A stretch of DNA of 64,000 bases from Chloroflexota bacterium (GCA_024434115.1 QMIT01000011.1:124001-188000); one strand, 5' to 3'; positions 15,912 to 24,673 are shown, numbered from the stretch's first letter. Program-made: numbers and translations. Notes: generated by a model not told the origin, from the sequence alone.

Positions 15912-17024
15912 TTATGACGGCTGGGTGTCGGTGGATGGGGTGGTGGCGTCCCCAGAACCAGACTCGGAATCGTCAGTAGGAGTGCGTTCGCAGGTAATGT
16001 TTGCGCCGTCAATCGAATCCGGCAGATTGATGCTATCGGACAAACCCTTCGGGACTGTCATTTGAAATTGGATCGTGCCGTCTTCATTGGAGCAGGTAAT
16101 GGTTTCCATTTCGCCGCTGAGTCTGCTGCCATCAAAGGGAATTTTGATGTCATTGCCAAAGGGGAAGTTCTGACCGTCGCCGAACGGGAAATCGCCATTC
16201 CCAAAAGGCATCCCATTCGGCCCAAAGTTCATACCTTCAAAGATTCTGCCGGGGTGACCAGCAGCGAGCACGGCGCTGACTTCGATGGTTTCGCCGCCAC
16301 GCACGACGGTAAGCGTTACCTGATCTTCGGCTTCATAGGCATAGAGCCGATCCGAGAGGGTGTGTTCCACATCCACTTTGTCCCCATCTACGGCGGTAAT
16401 AATGTCGCCCACTTGCAAACCAGCATCGGCGGCGGGGCTGTCTTCTACCACTTCGGTAATGAGCGCCCCATCTTCAACGGAGAGGCCTTCGCTGGCGGCG
16501 ATTTCGGGGGTGATTACCTTAAATGAGACACCAAGTTGATAGCCCATTGGGTTGGCGTATACAAAGGGACGACCCTCTGATCCATCACGACCACCGGGGC
16601 GATTTCCACCCGGCATGGAAACGCCAGAAGGGGCTTCGGCAAGCGTGGCCTCGACAGTGAGGGTTTCTTCACCCCGCAGGAGGGTTACGGAAACGACATC
16701 ACCGGGCGTTTTGGTCGAAATGTACTCACTAAGTTGATTGGGGGTGTCAATGACGGTTTCATCCACCTGTTGAATGATGTCGCCGACCTCAATACCTGCT
16801 TCGTTGGCGGGGGAATTGGGGTCAACTGCCATGACTTCGACACCGTTTTCGCCGCTGGCAATCTGAACCCCTAGATAGGCGCGGGTGTCATCTTCTTGGG
16901 TGTTTGCCCCAGAGGTGACATTTTGATCGTTGGCATATACACTCATCGCCCCTACGCCTATCATGGCAACTGTGATGGCTGCCGCAAGATTAAGCCATAG
17001 GTGATGTCGGATTAGTCTATTCAT
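15912..17024 (-). CDS. Exported protein with two PDZ domains, no protease domain
   Basis: A signal peptide (LNLAAAITVAMIGVGAMSVYA) precedes two PDZ domains. The first, about residues 45-125, has YLGVQIA and SPANEAGIEVGDIIQQV. The second, about 165-255, has YQLGVSF and SPAADAGLQVGDIITAVDGDKV. A Phe/Gly/Asn-rich stretch with repeated PFGNGDFPFGDG motifs and an acidic Ser/Thr tail follow. No HtrA serine-protease domain is present, so it probably binds unfolded or C-terminal peptides outside the membrane. ATG at 17024 is preferred, with AGGAG 10 bp upstream. It follows a two-component operon on the same strand, and three TGTAAA repeats lie upstream, so envelope-stress control is a reasonable inference. 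Confidence 0.85.
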   Translation of the reverse strand: MNRLIRHHLWLNLAAAITVAMIGVGAMSVYANDQNVTSGANTQEDDTRAYLGVQIASGENGVEVMAVDPNSPANEAGIEVGDIIQQVDETVIDTPNQLSEYISTKTPGDVVSVTLLRGEETLTVEATLAEAPSGVSMPGGNRPGGRDGSEGRPFVYANPMGYQLGVSFKVITPEIAASEGLSVEDGALITEVVEDSPAADAGLQVGDIITAVDGDKVDVEHTLSDRLYAYEAEDQVTLTVVRGGETIEVSAVLAAGHPGRIFEGMNFGPNGMPFGNGDFPFGDGQNFPFGNDIKIPFDGSRLSGEMETITCSNEDGTIQFQMTVPKGLSDSINLPDSIDGANITCERTPTDDSESGSGDATTPSTDTQPS

Positions 17025-17068
17025 AAACCTGATGCTCCTCATTTACAATCGTCTGAAAGGATATTGTT

Positions 17069-17120
17069 ATCATAGCGCGGCGGTGTAAACAAATTGTAAA
17101 CACAGTGTAAAGTCTGTAAA
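17069..17120 (-). promoter_or_regulatory. Promoter region with tandem TGTAAA regulator boxes
   Basis: On the plus strand TGTAAA occurs at 17084, 17095, 17106 and 17115. The first three are exactly 11 bp apart, one DNA turn, as OmpR/PhoB-family regulators need; the pattern TGTAAA-N5-TGTAAA also resembles the WalR box. A -10 TATGAT for the PDZ gene lies at 17069-17074, and no good -35 is present, as expected for an activated promoter. Confidence 0.65.
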
Positions 17121-17146
17121 TTGATGGTTACAGCCTGCATATGGAG

Positions 17147-18640
17147 CTAAGGGGCCGAATCCGATTTATCCGATTTGTGGCGGCTTAGGCGGATGACCGG
17201 GAAATTGGGGACGGTCTCGGCGTGGTGTTCGAGCATTTTTTCAGGGTCTAACAGAAGGGGCAAGCGCAGGGTAAAGGTTGTCCCTTCCCCGACTGTGCTG
17301 GCAGCGGAAAGTGTGCCATGATGCGCTTCCGCAATCCATTTGGCGATGGATAGGCCCAACCCTACACCACCTTCATGCCGGGAACGGGCTTTATCTACAC
17401 GGTAGAAGCGTTCAAAAATGTGGGGCAGGTCTTCGGCAGAGATGCCAACCCCTGTATCTGCTACACTGATTTCGACCCATTTTTCGGCTTTTTGCATGGT
17501 TAACCGAATCTCACCATTTTCGGGGGTATGGGCCAGCGCGTTGGTGATGAGATTCATCAAAAGTTGTTTGAGTCGGTCAGGGTCGCCCAAGACGCGGGTT
17601 TGGTCGAGTTCGCTGACGATAACCCGAACATGGCCTTTGCTCAACATCTTTGTTTGGCTGTAGACCTCTAATAAAAGCGAGTCCAATTGGACATGGGCTT
17701 GAATCAAAGGCATATACCCGACATCGGCTTGGGCCAACATCAATAAATCTCCGACCAAGCGGGACATCCGCTGAGTTTCGCTGTGGATGGCCTTGAGTGA
17801 GGCCGGATCGTGCCCAAAACGCTGCAAAAGTTCCACGTTGCCCTGTATAGCAGTGATCGGGGTGCGCAGTTCATGGGAAACGTCTGCCACAAAACGCCGC
17901 TCGGTGTTAAAAAGGGTTTCCAGACGCTCGACCATATGGTTAAAGGTCGTAATCAATTCACCCAGTTCGTCCTGTGGGCCAGCGTAGGGGATGCGTTTGC
18001 TGAGATCGTTTTCGGTGGAAATTTGAGTGGCGGTGCGCGTGACGTTGCTGATTGGTTGGAGTGCCCGTCGTGCCAGCCAATTGCCAATCACCAATGACAA
18101 AATAAGCGCGACCAAGATTTCTAGCGCCAAAATCTTGACGAGCCACGTGGTTGCTGAATCCACCGTTTCCATCGTAGAAGCGGCTTGGATATAACCCACT
18201 ATTTTGCCTTCAAAGAAAATCGGCCTTGATATGACACGCAATCGAGAATCGCTTCCAGTGACAATGGCTCGGACTTCGTGCGACTGCATTCCATTGGGGT
18301 CAAGTGGAGCATGATGTGAAGCGAGATTGGGGCTTTGGCTAAAAGGATATTTAGACTCATCCACTGACCAAATTTGTAGATAGACATCCGCCGGGGCAAT
18401 GGTTTCCAGATTGGGGGACATGGTATACGATACTTCACCCGTCGCCGAATCAGTCCGAAGGGCCTCGTGGACAGTCCAATCTTCCACGCGGTCAATGACC
18501 TTAAGCAAATTGTTATCTACCTGTGAGCGCATGGTGCGATCAAGAATGCCAAACGCCACGATTGCAAAGATCGTGATAAGGCTGATCAATAGGCTGGAAT
18601 ACCATAGGGTCAGGCGCTGGCGAATGGTCATCAGTTGCAA
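17147..18640 (-). CDS. Sensor histidine kinase
   Basis: The 497-residue protein has a first membrane helix near residues 14-34 and an extracytoplasmic sensor of about 130 residues. A second helix follows (ILALEILVALILSLVIGNWLA), then HAMP (ALQPISNVTRTATQI) and HisKA with phospho-acceptor His256 in DVSHELRTP. The HATPase part has NLITNALAHTPENG, VADTGVGI, FERFYRVDKARSR and GGVGLGLSIAKWIAEAH. It would autophosphorylate on His256 and pass phosphate to the OmpR-type regulator encoded 72 bp upstream. The signal is unknown; the neighbouring PDZ protein hints at envelope stress. Confidence 0.94.
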   Translation of the reverse strand: MQLMTIRQRLTLWYSSLLISLITIFAIVAFGILDRTMRSQVDNNLLKVIDRVEDWTVHEALRTDSATGEVSYTMSPNLETIAPADVYLQIWSVDESKYPFSQSPNLASHHAPLDPNGMQSHEVRAIVTGSDSRLRVISRPIFFEGKIVGYIQAASTMETVDSATTWLVKILALEILVALILSLVIGNWLARRALQPISNVTRTATQISTENDLSKRIPYAGPQDELGELITTFNHMVERLETLFNTERRFVADVSHELRTPITAIQGNVELLQRFGHDPASLKAIHSETQRMSRLVGDLLMLAQADVGYMPLIQAHVQLDSLLLEVYSQTKMLSKGHVRVIVSELDQTRVLGDPDRLKQLLMNLITNALAHTPENGEIRLTMQKAEKWVEISVADTGVGISAEDLPHIFERFYRVDKARSRHEGGVGLGLSIAKWIAEAHHGTLSAASTVGEGTTFTLRLPLLLDPEKMLEHHAETVPNFPVIRLSRHKSDKSDSAP

Positions 18641-18712
18641 TCCAATGGCGGCGATTGCAACGATAGTAACATGCGAATGTTAGCTTGGGATGAGAGCCTG
18701 CTGATATTGCCG

Positions 18713-19390
18713 CTAATCCTCACGAAGGACGTAACCGACCCCACGCACGGTATGAATGAGGCGGGATTCGTTTTCATCTTCAGTTTTTTGGCGAAGATAG
18801 CGCACATAGACCTCGATGATGTTGCTTTCACCCCCAAAATCGTAGCCCCATACCCGGTCAAAAATGACATCGCGGGTCAGGACTTGGCGAGGATTGCGCA
18901 TGAATAATTCAAGGAGTTCATATTCTTTCGCTGTCAAATCAATAGGCCGACTGCCACGAGTGGCACGGTGGGTGCCGGTGTCTAGCGTTAGATCGGTGAA
19001 TCGCAAGACCTCTGGGCCGGAAACAGTGATGCTGCGACGAAGCAAAGCCCGGACACGCGCCATGAGTTCATCAAAAGCAAAGGGCTTAACGAGGTAATCA
19101 TCGGCTCCGGCGTCAAGGCCCGTAACACGATCTGGCACGGTATCTTTGGCGGTCAGCATCAGAATGGGCACAGTGCTGGCGGCCCGCAAACGGCGACAGA
19201 CTTCCAAGCCATCTAAACCGGGCAGCATCCAATCGAGAATGACCAAATCGGGGGGGTTGTCGCGGGCAATTGACAAACCGCTTTGCCCATCATAGGCGAC
19301 ATCCACGCGGAAACCTTCATAAATGAGGCCACGCTCCAAAAATTGGGCGATATTTGTTTCGTCTTCAATCACCAAAATGTGTTCGGACAT
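18713..19390 (-). CDS. OmpR/PhoB-family response regulator
   Basis: The receiver domain has the acidic pair in VIEDETNIA, phospho-acceptor Asp53 in VILDWMLPG, the Thr/Ser position in LMLTAKD, and Lys in DYLVKPF. A winged-helix DNA-binding domain follows ([25 protein letters not shown], then [29 protein letters not shown]). ATG at 19390 gives a normal 225-residue regulator with GGAGAG upstream. It pairs with the histidine kinase just downstream. A direct-repeat box upstream of its promoter recurs before the first flp pilin gene, so autoregulation and pilin control are likely. Confidence 0.95.
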   Translation of the reverse strand: MSEHILVIEDETNIAQFLERGLIYEGFRVDVAYDGQSGLSIARDNPPDLVILDWMLPGLDGLEVCRRLRAASTVPILMLTAKDTVPDRVTGLDAGADDYLVKPFAFDELMARVRALLRRSITVSGPEVLRFTDLTLDTGTHRATRGSRPIDLTAKEYELLELFMRNPRQVLTRDVIFDRVWGYDFGGESNIIEVYVRYLRQKTEDENESRLIHTVRGVGYVLRED

Positions 19391-19431
19391 GGATGATGTC
19401 TCTCCAAAATTACGATTCTTGCATCGTCTAA

Positions 19432-19460
19432 AGAATAGAATAACGCACTTTGAATGGCAA
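19432..19460 (-). promoter_or_regulatory. Promoter of the two-component operon
   Basis: Minus-strand TTGCCA (19455-19460) and TATTCT (19432-19437) are 17 bp apart. The direct-repeat box at 19474-19489 ends 14 bp upstream of the -35. Confidence 0.6.
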
Positions 19461-19473
19461 GGCGTATACAATT

Positions 19474-19489
19474 TTCATGAGATATTCAT
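19474..19489. promoter_or_regulatory. Direct-repeat regulator box TTCAT-GAGATA-TTCAT
   Basis: Two TTCAT half-sites stand 11 bp apart, the spacing used by OmpR/PhoB-family dimers. The 16-bp box differs at one position from the box at 32067-32082 before flp. The adjoining sequence is also shared: read on the minus strand, TCATGAAAATTGTAT continues the match. Confidence 0.65.
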
Positions 19490-19517
19490 CCTTTGAAGAG
19501 CGAAATTAGTACATTCA

Positions 19518-19546
19518 TTGACGTGACAGCCGCTTCGTGCTAGATT
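19518..19546 (+). promoter_or_regulatory. Promoter of the PIN/TRAM gene
   Basis: TTGACG (19518-19523) and TAGATT (19541-19546) are separated by 17 bp. It fires away from the divergent two-component operon and leaves a leader of about 140 nt before the PIN/TRAM gene at 19692. Confidence 0.6.
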
Positions 19547-19691
19547 TGAGCTACGGTGGGTTTATTATGCACTGAAGTTCCCTTTTATCAGAGAGTGTTA
19601 CCCTGATTTATCGAGCAATGATTCTCCACTGATGTCAAGCGTCGTCCCCAATCCTTTTATCCGGTGGACGACATCAATGGGAGGTTCCCCT

Positions 19692-20744
19692 ATGTCTCTT
19701 GAATTTATTTTTCGACTGATAGGCATGACCATCTTTGCCGTCATCGGGGCACGATTGGGTGAAGGTTTTGCCGATGATATGAATTTGCCATCCGAAGCGA
19801 ACAGCCTCCTCTTTTTATTGGCCGGGGCGCTCACAGGCTTATTGATTACCCCTTGGATCACCACTCGCCCAGCTGCCACCGCACGCCGCGCGATTATTCA
19901 GACACGCGCCGAGACGTTAGTTACGTCTATTTTTGGGCTGCTGGTAGGGTTGGTTTTTGCGGCATTGTTGGCGCTGCCTCTTTCCATGCTGCCCAATCCG
20001 GCGGGGCAATATCTACCGACGATCATGGCGGTGGTGACAGCCTATTTGAGCATTATTCTGTTTTCGCTGCGAGGGCAAGATATGTTCTCGATGGCGGGGT
20101 TGGCCGGACGTGGCAGTATGCTAGGCCGTACCATCCAATCCGGTGAAATTCTGCTGGATACGAATGTGATTATTGACGGACGGATTCTGGATTTGAGTCA
20201 AACCGGGTTTGTCTCGCAGAAAATCATTGTGCCTCAATTTGTGGTGCGTGAACTACAACATATTGCCGATTCCAGCGACACATTGCGACGCCAACGGGGA
20301 CGGCATGGCCTAGATGTTCTCAACAAACTGCGCCAAGAAAGCAAGGTACCCGTCGAGGTGATTGACGAAATGCCAGCCGAGGGTGCAACGGTGGACGAAA
20401 AATTGGTGATGCTGGCTGCCGAACGCAACATCCCGATCATGACCAACGACTTTAACTTGAACAAGGTCGCGGCGGTGCGGGGGGTGTCGGTGCTCAATAT
20501 CAATGATTTGGCGATGGCACTACGACCCGTTTATCTGCCGGGTGAGGTGATTAATCTGCATATCATTCAAGAAGGCCGTGAAGAAGATCAAGGGGTGGGC
20601 TATTTGATTGATGGCACAATGGTGGTCGTTGAGGGCGGTAAACGTTATCGTGACCGTACCATTCCAGCCCGTATTACACGCTATATCCTTAGCAGCGCGG
20701 GCAAGATGTATTTTGCCCAACCGGAGCCACAGGTGAGCAAATAG
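19692..20744 (+). CDS. YacL-like membrane protein with PIN and TRAM domains
   Basis: Four hydrophobic helices fill residues 1-145 (FIFRLIGMTIFAVIGARLG, ANSLLFLLAGALTGLLITPWI, LVTSIFGLLVGLVFAALLAL, and YLPTIMAVVTAYLSIILFS). A PIN nuclease domain follows with acidic residues in LLDTNVIIDGRI, FVVRELQHIAD, and IMTNDFNLNKVA. A C-terminal TRAM-like domain (YLPGEVINLHIIQEGREEDQGVGYLIDGTMVVVEGG) probably binds RNA. This order matches Bacillus YacL. ATG at 19692 is chosen because GGAGG lies 7 bp before it; an upstream frame from 19632 lacks a ribosome site. Confidence 0.92.
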   Translation: MSLEFIFRLIGMTIFAVIGARLGEGFADDMNLPSEANSLLFLLAGALTGLLITPWITTRPAATARRAIIQTRAETLVTSIFGLLVGLVFAALLALPLSMLPNPAGQYLPTIMAVVTAYLSIILFSLRGQDMFSMAGLAGRGSMLGRTIQSGEILLDTNVIIDGRILDLSQTGFVSQKIIVPQFVVRELQHIADSSDTLRRQRGRHGLDVLNKLRQESKVPVEVIDEMPAEGATVDEKLVMLAAERNIPIMTNDFNLNKVAAVRGVSVLNINDLAMALRPVYLPGEVINLHIIQEGREEDQGVGYLIDGTMVVVEGGKRYRDRTIPARITRYILSSAGKMYFAQPEPQVSK

Positions 20745-20782
20745 CTCTCTCATCAACGATTGAAATCAATAGGAAATATGAC

Positions 20783-20809
20783 AGGATGGGTATGCTGCCC
20801 ATCCTTTTT
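20783..20809 (+). terminator. Rho-independent terminator after the PIN/TRAM gene
   Basis: AGGATGGG pairs with CCCATCCT (8 bp) around a 7-nt loop and runs into TTTTTG. It sits between two convergent genes, 39 bp after the PIN/TRAM stop. Confidence 0.8.
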
Positions 20810-20811
20810 GT

Positions 20812-21129
20812 TTAGGCAATCTGGTTGATAATCAGAGATACCACCACCATGCCGATGAATAGGGCAAATGCCAATACCCCCATGCTGCGAAGGTCTTGCA
20901 GAACATAACCATATTCATGCGAGAGTTCTTCTTGGCTCATGGTGCGTTTTTTGGAGGAGGAGCGGATGATCACATTGTCATTTTTGTTTTGACCAACGCT
21001 GCTTTTGACCGATGTTTGATTGGGGGTTGGGGTCGAGACAACGGGAGCACCCCCCGCCATTTCACGACGAGCACGTTCCAGTGTTTCAGCAGAAATATTT
21101 GGCTTCCGGGTTGTTTGCTTTTTAGCCAT
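20812..21129 (-). CDS. Small single-pass membrane protein, 105 aa
   Basis: The N-terminal 70 residues are basic, Ser/Thr-rich and probably disordered (MAKKQTTRKPNISAETLERARREM). One membrane helix ends the protein (GVLAFALFIGMVVVSLIINQIA), giving a tail-anchored layout. The middle has SQEELSHEYGYVLQDLRSMG, which could be a short helix at the membrane. I do not recognise a named family. It lies 33 bp downstream of the sortase gene on the same strand and probably belongs to that operon. Confidence 0.65.
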   Translation of the reverse strand: MAKKQTTRKPNISAETLERARREMAGGAPVVSTPTPNQTSVKSSVGQNKNDNVIIRSSSKKRTMSQEELSHEYGYVLQDLRSMGVLAFALFIGMVVVSLIINQIA

Positions 21130-21162
21130 AATCTTGTTCTTTCTATTCCACAATAAGCGGCG

Positions 21163-22332
21163 CTATTGTACCAGTTCTGCCGTGACAACCCAACGGCGAG
21201 TATCTACTTGATAGGGATGACAGGTAATTAAGGTCACGATGGCCCCACGATCTGGCTGCAACACATCAATTTCCGTTGGTAATACCTCTTGGGCACTCGC
21301 AACCTGATAAGTATATTCTTGGCCGTCCCCGGCACGGAGATAGATCAAGTCTCCAACCTCTAGGGTAGATAAATATCTAAAAATCTCACCATAAATATCA
21401 TTATGGCCCGTCAATACGACATTTTGTTCGCTGCCGGGGAGACCACTACCCCGCATATGCCCGATGCCTTTTTTAAGCGTTTCCCAGTCATCCCCGCTAA
21501 AAATACTAGCGTTGTTAATATTCAACTTCGGAATTGTGATTGAAACAGGCGCTTGGAGACTGGGTGGTGCGCTTTGAACGGGTGCGAACCGAGCTTGTTG
21601 AATGACATCATTTTGGATGAACGCTGGGACTTGCTTCGCATTTAAGACCTGCACCAACTCATTTTCATTAAATTGCCCGTCGCTGGTGTGCCCTCCCGGT
21701 AAAACAAGCAAGGATGGGTAAAGTTCTGGCAAGGGCGTTGAGGTTGCATGTCGCTCATTGACAGCGGCTTCATATTCCTGTTGAGTTTTGTTGGTGTTGT
21801 CTTGAATGATGTCGAGGCCGATGAAAGCCCGGTACAAGACATACATCAGACCGACAAACGCGAACACCTCGACCACTAACAAGCCACGATTGGCAATGAC
21901 GCGCCATTTCTCTTTTTGTGGATGGGCTTCCGGCGTTGTTACCTTGACCACCCGATTTTTGGGCGGGGCAGGTTTGGGTTTTTCCTCGATAAACATGACT
22001 TCATCCGATTCAAGAAAGTCATCTTCGAAATGGGGTTTTTCCGCCGTGATGTCATAGGTGATAGGGACTGATGGCGCTGGTACAAGAGCCGAGGCTTCAT
22101 GCTGCTGCAACACCACACCGCTTGGTGCAGGGGCGATGAGCGCGTGTGGGGGTATATCATCGGCGTCATCGGTATGCTCTATACCCGAAGTTGGCAGGGG
22201 AATCGCCATCAAGCGGTCTTTGCCCTGCCCATCGCGGAACCGTTTCATCCGTTCTTCGCGTTTGCGGATGGCGAGGATTTGCTCTAATTCTTCAATGGAG
22301 AGTTCGTCAACCGTTCGCTTATCCCGGGGCAT
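21163..22332 (-). CDS. Class D/E-like sortase
   Basis: A long cytoplasmic, acidic and Pro-rich N-terminus of about 160 residues precedes one membrane helix (LLVVEVFAFVGLMYVLYRAF). The sortase domain starts near residue 250 (ISITIPKLNINNASI-like strand, IGHMRGSGLPG) and has catalytic His310 in VVLTGHND, Cys371 in VTLITCHPY, and Arg379/380 in DTRRWVV. Sortases cleave surface proteins at a C-terminal signal and attach them to the wall or to pilins. A strong GAGGAG site precedes the ATG. No LPxTG-type substrate was recognised in the window, so the client is unknown. Confidence 0.9.
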   Translation of the reverse strand: MPRDKRTVDELSIEELEQILAIRKREERMKRFRDGQGKDRLMAIPLPTSGIEHTDDADDIPPHALIAPAPSGVVLQQHEASALVPAPSVPITYDITAEKPHFEDDFLESDEVMFIEEKPKPAPPKNRVVKVTTPEAHPQKEKWRVIANRGLLVVEVFAFVGLMYVLYRAFIGLDIIQDNTNKTQQEYEAAVNERHATSTPLPELYPSLLVLPGGHTSDGQFNENELVQVLNAKQVPAFIQNDVIQQARFAPVQSAPPSLQAPVSITIPKLNINNASIFSGDDWETLKKGIGHMRGSGLPGSEQNVVLTGHNDIYGEIFRYLSTLEVGDLIYLRAGDGQEYTYQVASAQEVLPTEIDVLQPDRGAIVTLITCHPYQVDTRRWVVTAELVQ

Positions 22333-22347
22333 GAATACTCCTCAAGA

Positions 22348-23163
22348 CTATATTTTGGCAGCCACCGCAAAAACTTCGCGTTGGAAAAACCAGCGCATGG
22401 GAGGCCAATTAAACAGCACCACTCGCGCTGCCGCCAAAACGAAATTTTCATGACGATGTTGGGGTGGCGAATCTAGCCACACTTTGGCTTCAAAGCTCGC
22501 TGCCCGTAACGCTTGTTTCATGCTGTGCCAAGATTGCTCATTCACATGCACATCTTGGTTATGATCCACCAAAAAAGCACGGGGATTTTTGGGATATTTT
22601 TCACCCTGCCCTGTCAAACGACGGAATTGGCGCACCACCGGATAGGCATAGCGGTCATACCAGATATTGGGAGCGGTGTGGATGATAAAGCGACCATCCG
22701 GTTTTAATACACGGTGAACTTCCAACATGGCTTGGTGTAGTTCCCATGGATGGAGATGTTCTACTACATCAAACATCAACACGCGGTCAAAATGGGCTGT
22801 GGGGAAAGGCAAATGTTTGGCGTCGGCCAGCGACACCCCAATTTTGCCGGGTTTGACGGTTTCATCTTTATCCAAAAGTTTTTTGGTGAGTTGTAGGGCA
22901 ACGGGTGCATAATCAATACCATAGGCATCGGCCCCCAGATTGGCGCAATGGAGCAAGATTTCACCACGCCCACAGCCCACATCCAAGACTTTCATGCCCG
23001 GTTCAACAGCAGCCAGCGCAAAGGCCGCTTTTAATCGGCGCGAAAGATGTTGACCTTCGGTGGTGAGATATTCATCGAAGCCCTCACAAGCGGTAGTGAA
23101 ATACTCTTCGGTATAGAGCGAGGGTGAAACCGGCTGCTCACGTTTGGTCTGATCAGAAATCAC
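22348..23163 (-). CDS. Class I SAM-dependent methyltransferase
   Basis: The SAM-binding core is plain: GMKVLDVGCGRGEILLHCA, then GIDYAPVALQLTKKL, VSLADAKHLPFP and FDRVLMFDVVEHLHPWELHQAMLEVHRVLKPDGRFIIHTAPN. The C-terminal part is hydrophobic (ARVVLFNWPPMRWFF). A GTG start at 23163 with GAGGG 5 bp upstream is favoured; a TTG at 23178 would add five residues. The acceptor is unknown, and small lipids or sugars are common for this type. It precedes the sortase gene by 15 bp on the same strand, so they are probably co-transcribed. Confidence 0.85.
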   Translation of the reverse strand: MISDQTKREQPVSPSLYTEEYFTTACEGFDEYLTTEGQHLSRRLKAAFALAAVEPGMKVLDVGCGRGEILLHCANLGADAYGIDYAPVALQLTKKLLDKDETVKPGKIGVSLADAKHLPFPTAHFDRVLMFDVVEHLHPWELHQAMLEVHRVLKPDGRFIIHTAPNIWYDRYAYPVVRQFRRLTGQGEKYPKNPRAFLVDHNQDVHVNEQSWHSMKQALRAASFEAKVWLDSPPQHRHENFVLAAARVVLFNWPPMRWFFQREVFAVAAKI

Positions 23164-23347
23164 AAAATCCCTCAACAAATAATCAGCCTAGCGAATAATG
23201 AGTGATACCATTATAGCGTCTTGTGCAAGGGTGTGGCGAGATGGGGAACTGGAGTGTGAAAGAACGGTGGGAATAGGGAGGGAATGAGAGAGCAGAAGAG
23301 GAGGAAGGGGAGAACTGTATATTGCCCTGCCCCTTCGAGCGTAACAA

Positions 23348-23749
23348 TTACGCAGGTTTGACTTCGATAACGGCGCCTTCGGCTTCCAGCTTGGATTTGG
23401 CGTCCGTAGCGGCTTCTTTGGAGACGGCTTCCAACAGCGTGCCGGGATTTTCGGCAGCAGCCTTCGCTTCGGCCAGACCGAGGGTGGTCAAGCTGCGGAT
23501 GACCTTGATGACGTTGATCTTCTTGGGGCCAGCGTCCTTCAGGATCACGTTGAATTCGGTGGGTTCTTCGACGGGTTCAGCAGCAGCTTCGCCACCACCC
23601 GCAACACCACCCATTGGCATGGCAGCCATCATCGCCATTGGCGCAGCGGCGGTCACGCCCCATTTGTCTTCCAACAGCGTCTTTAATTCAGCAGCTTCCA
23701 AAATGGTCAGGCTGCTCAGTTCGTCTACAATTTTAGCCAGATCGGCCAT
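23348..23749 (-). CDS. rplL: 50S ribosomal protein L7/L12
   Basis: This is the stalk protein that recruits translation factors. The N-terminal dimerisation part ([27 protein letters not shown]) and the Ala/Gly/Met-rich hinge are normal. So is the C-terminal domain ([33 protein letters not shown]). A strong AAGGAG site precedes the ATG. It lies 51 bp downstream of rplJ and completes the usual rplJL pair. Confidence 0.97.
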   Translation of the reverse strand: MADLAKIVDELSSLTILEAAELKTLLEDKWGVTAAAPMAMMAAMPMGGVAGGGEAAAEPVEEPTEFNVILKDAGPKKINVIKVIRSLTTLGLAEAKAAAENPGTLLEAVSKEAATDAKSKLEAEGAVIEVKPA

Positions 23750-23800
23750 GATTAATCTCCTTATAGATAGGTTAAAACTTTGAAATTAGCTAGGTTTACA

Positions 23801-24337
23801 TTAGGCCGCTTCGGAGCCGCCGTGTTTTTCAACATAGGCTGCGACGATACCAACCACGTCACGCTGGGGCTGTACGAGCAGACTGACCAGCGACGACATG
23901 GGTTGGGTAAGTATCCCGATAAGCGATGCCCGCAGTTGATCGAGTGACGGCAGTTCGGACAAGGTCTTCAACTGGCCTTCCTTAAAGACGGATTTTTGTG
24001 CAATCGCGCCTTTCAAGATCAGCAGTTCGTTGTCTTTGGTGGCGTCAATCAGGGCTTTCACCGTTGAAGGCAGGTCTTTGTACGCAAAGCCTACCGCGAC
24101 AGGGCCAGATAGCAAATCCTCTGGGACTGCCATCCCCACTTCTTTGAGGGCAATCTTGAAAAGGGTGTTTTTGGTGACGTTATAGCTGGCCCCGGCTTCA
24201 CGCAATTTGCTCCGTAGAGTGTCAAAGCGTGCCATGCTCATGCCGCGATATTCGGTCACAATCAAGCCCTGTGTCCGTTTGAGCATTTCAACATACTCGG
24301 CAACGATTTCTTCTTTGCGATCTTTATTGAGTGGCAA
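23801..24337 (-). CDS. rplJ: 50S ribosomal protein L10
   Basis: L10 anchors L7/L12 dimers to the ribosome. The start is a TTG (LPLNKDRKEEIVAEY) with a perfect AAGGAGG site 9 bp upstream; earlier in-frame codons belong to the RNA leader. Family motifs are GLIVTEYRGMSMARFDTLRSKLREAGASYNVTKNTLFKIAL and GPVAVGFAYKD. The C-terminal helix that binds L7/L12 is present. The 178-residue length is normal. A structured leader with two competing hairpins precedes it. Confidence 0.96.
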   Translation of the reverse strand: MPLNKDRKEEIVAEYVEMLKRTQGLIVTEYRGMSMARFDTLRSKLREAGASYNVTKNTLFKIALKEVGMAVPEDLLSGPVAVGFAYKDLPSTVKALIDATKDNELLILKGAIAQKSVFKEGQLKTLSELPSLDQLRASLIGILTQPMSSLVSLLVQPQRDVVGIVAAYVEKHGGSEAA

Positions 24338-24403
24338 GGTCTTTTTCCTCCTTCCCGTTAAAATTTGGCTCTCGAAAAAATTCAATCCCTTGCCCAATGA
24401 AAA

Positions 24404-24456
24404 GGTCTTTGCAGACAACCCGCAAAGACCCATAAAATTCTTGTATATGGTCTTTA
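24404..24456 (-). promoter_or_regulatory. rplJL leader with competing hairpins (L10 leader type)
   Basis: In the transcript three segments compete. Segment a, TAAAGACC (24449-24456), can pair with segment b, GGTCTTTGC (24422-24430). Segment b can instead pair with segment c, GCAAAGACC (24404-24412), as a perfect 9-bp stem followed by TTTTC. One state looks like a terminator and the other prevents it. This fits L10-L12 autoregulation through the rplJ leader. Confidence 0.7.
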
Positions 24457-24543
24457 CCTCGGCGGGCTGTGGATTTAAGCACCGTATTTTCTGGCGCACC
24501 TGCTGTCTGTGGCAAAGGTATTTTCAGTTTTCAAGCCGCGCAA

Positions 24544-24572
24544 ATCATAGCAGTTGGGGGTTAGGCAGTCAA
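24544..24572 (-). promoter_or_regulatory. Promoter of rplJL
   Basis: Minus-strand TTGACT (24567-24572) and TATGAT (24544-24549) are 17 bp apart. Transcription would start near 24537 and give a leader of about 200 nt. Confidence 0.75.
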
Positions 24573-24673
24573 GGTTTGAATTCAATCCAAAATTGTGTTT
24601 TCCATTCGCCTTTGCCTTATAATTGTCTCAAACGGTTAAAGCCAAATTACTTTTCTTATGCAGGAACATCGAC

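Noticed and set aside
15730..16065. Open frame of 111 codons on the plus strand
   Set aside because: It runs through the REP-like hairpin and the PDZ terminator and then antisense to the PDZ gene; no ribosome site or family pattern.
24338..24499. N-terminal extension of L10
   Set aside because: The region is the attenuating RNA leader; the TTG at 24337 with a perfect ribosome site matches the family N-terminus.
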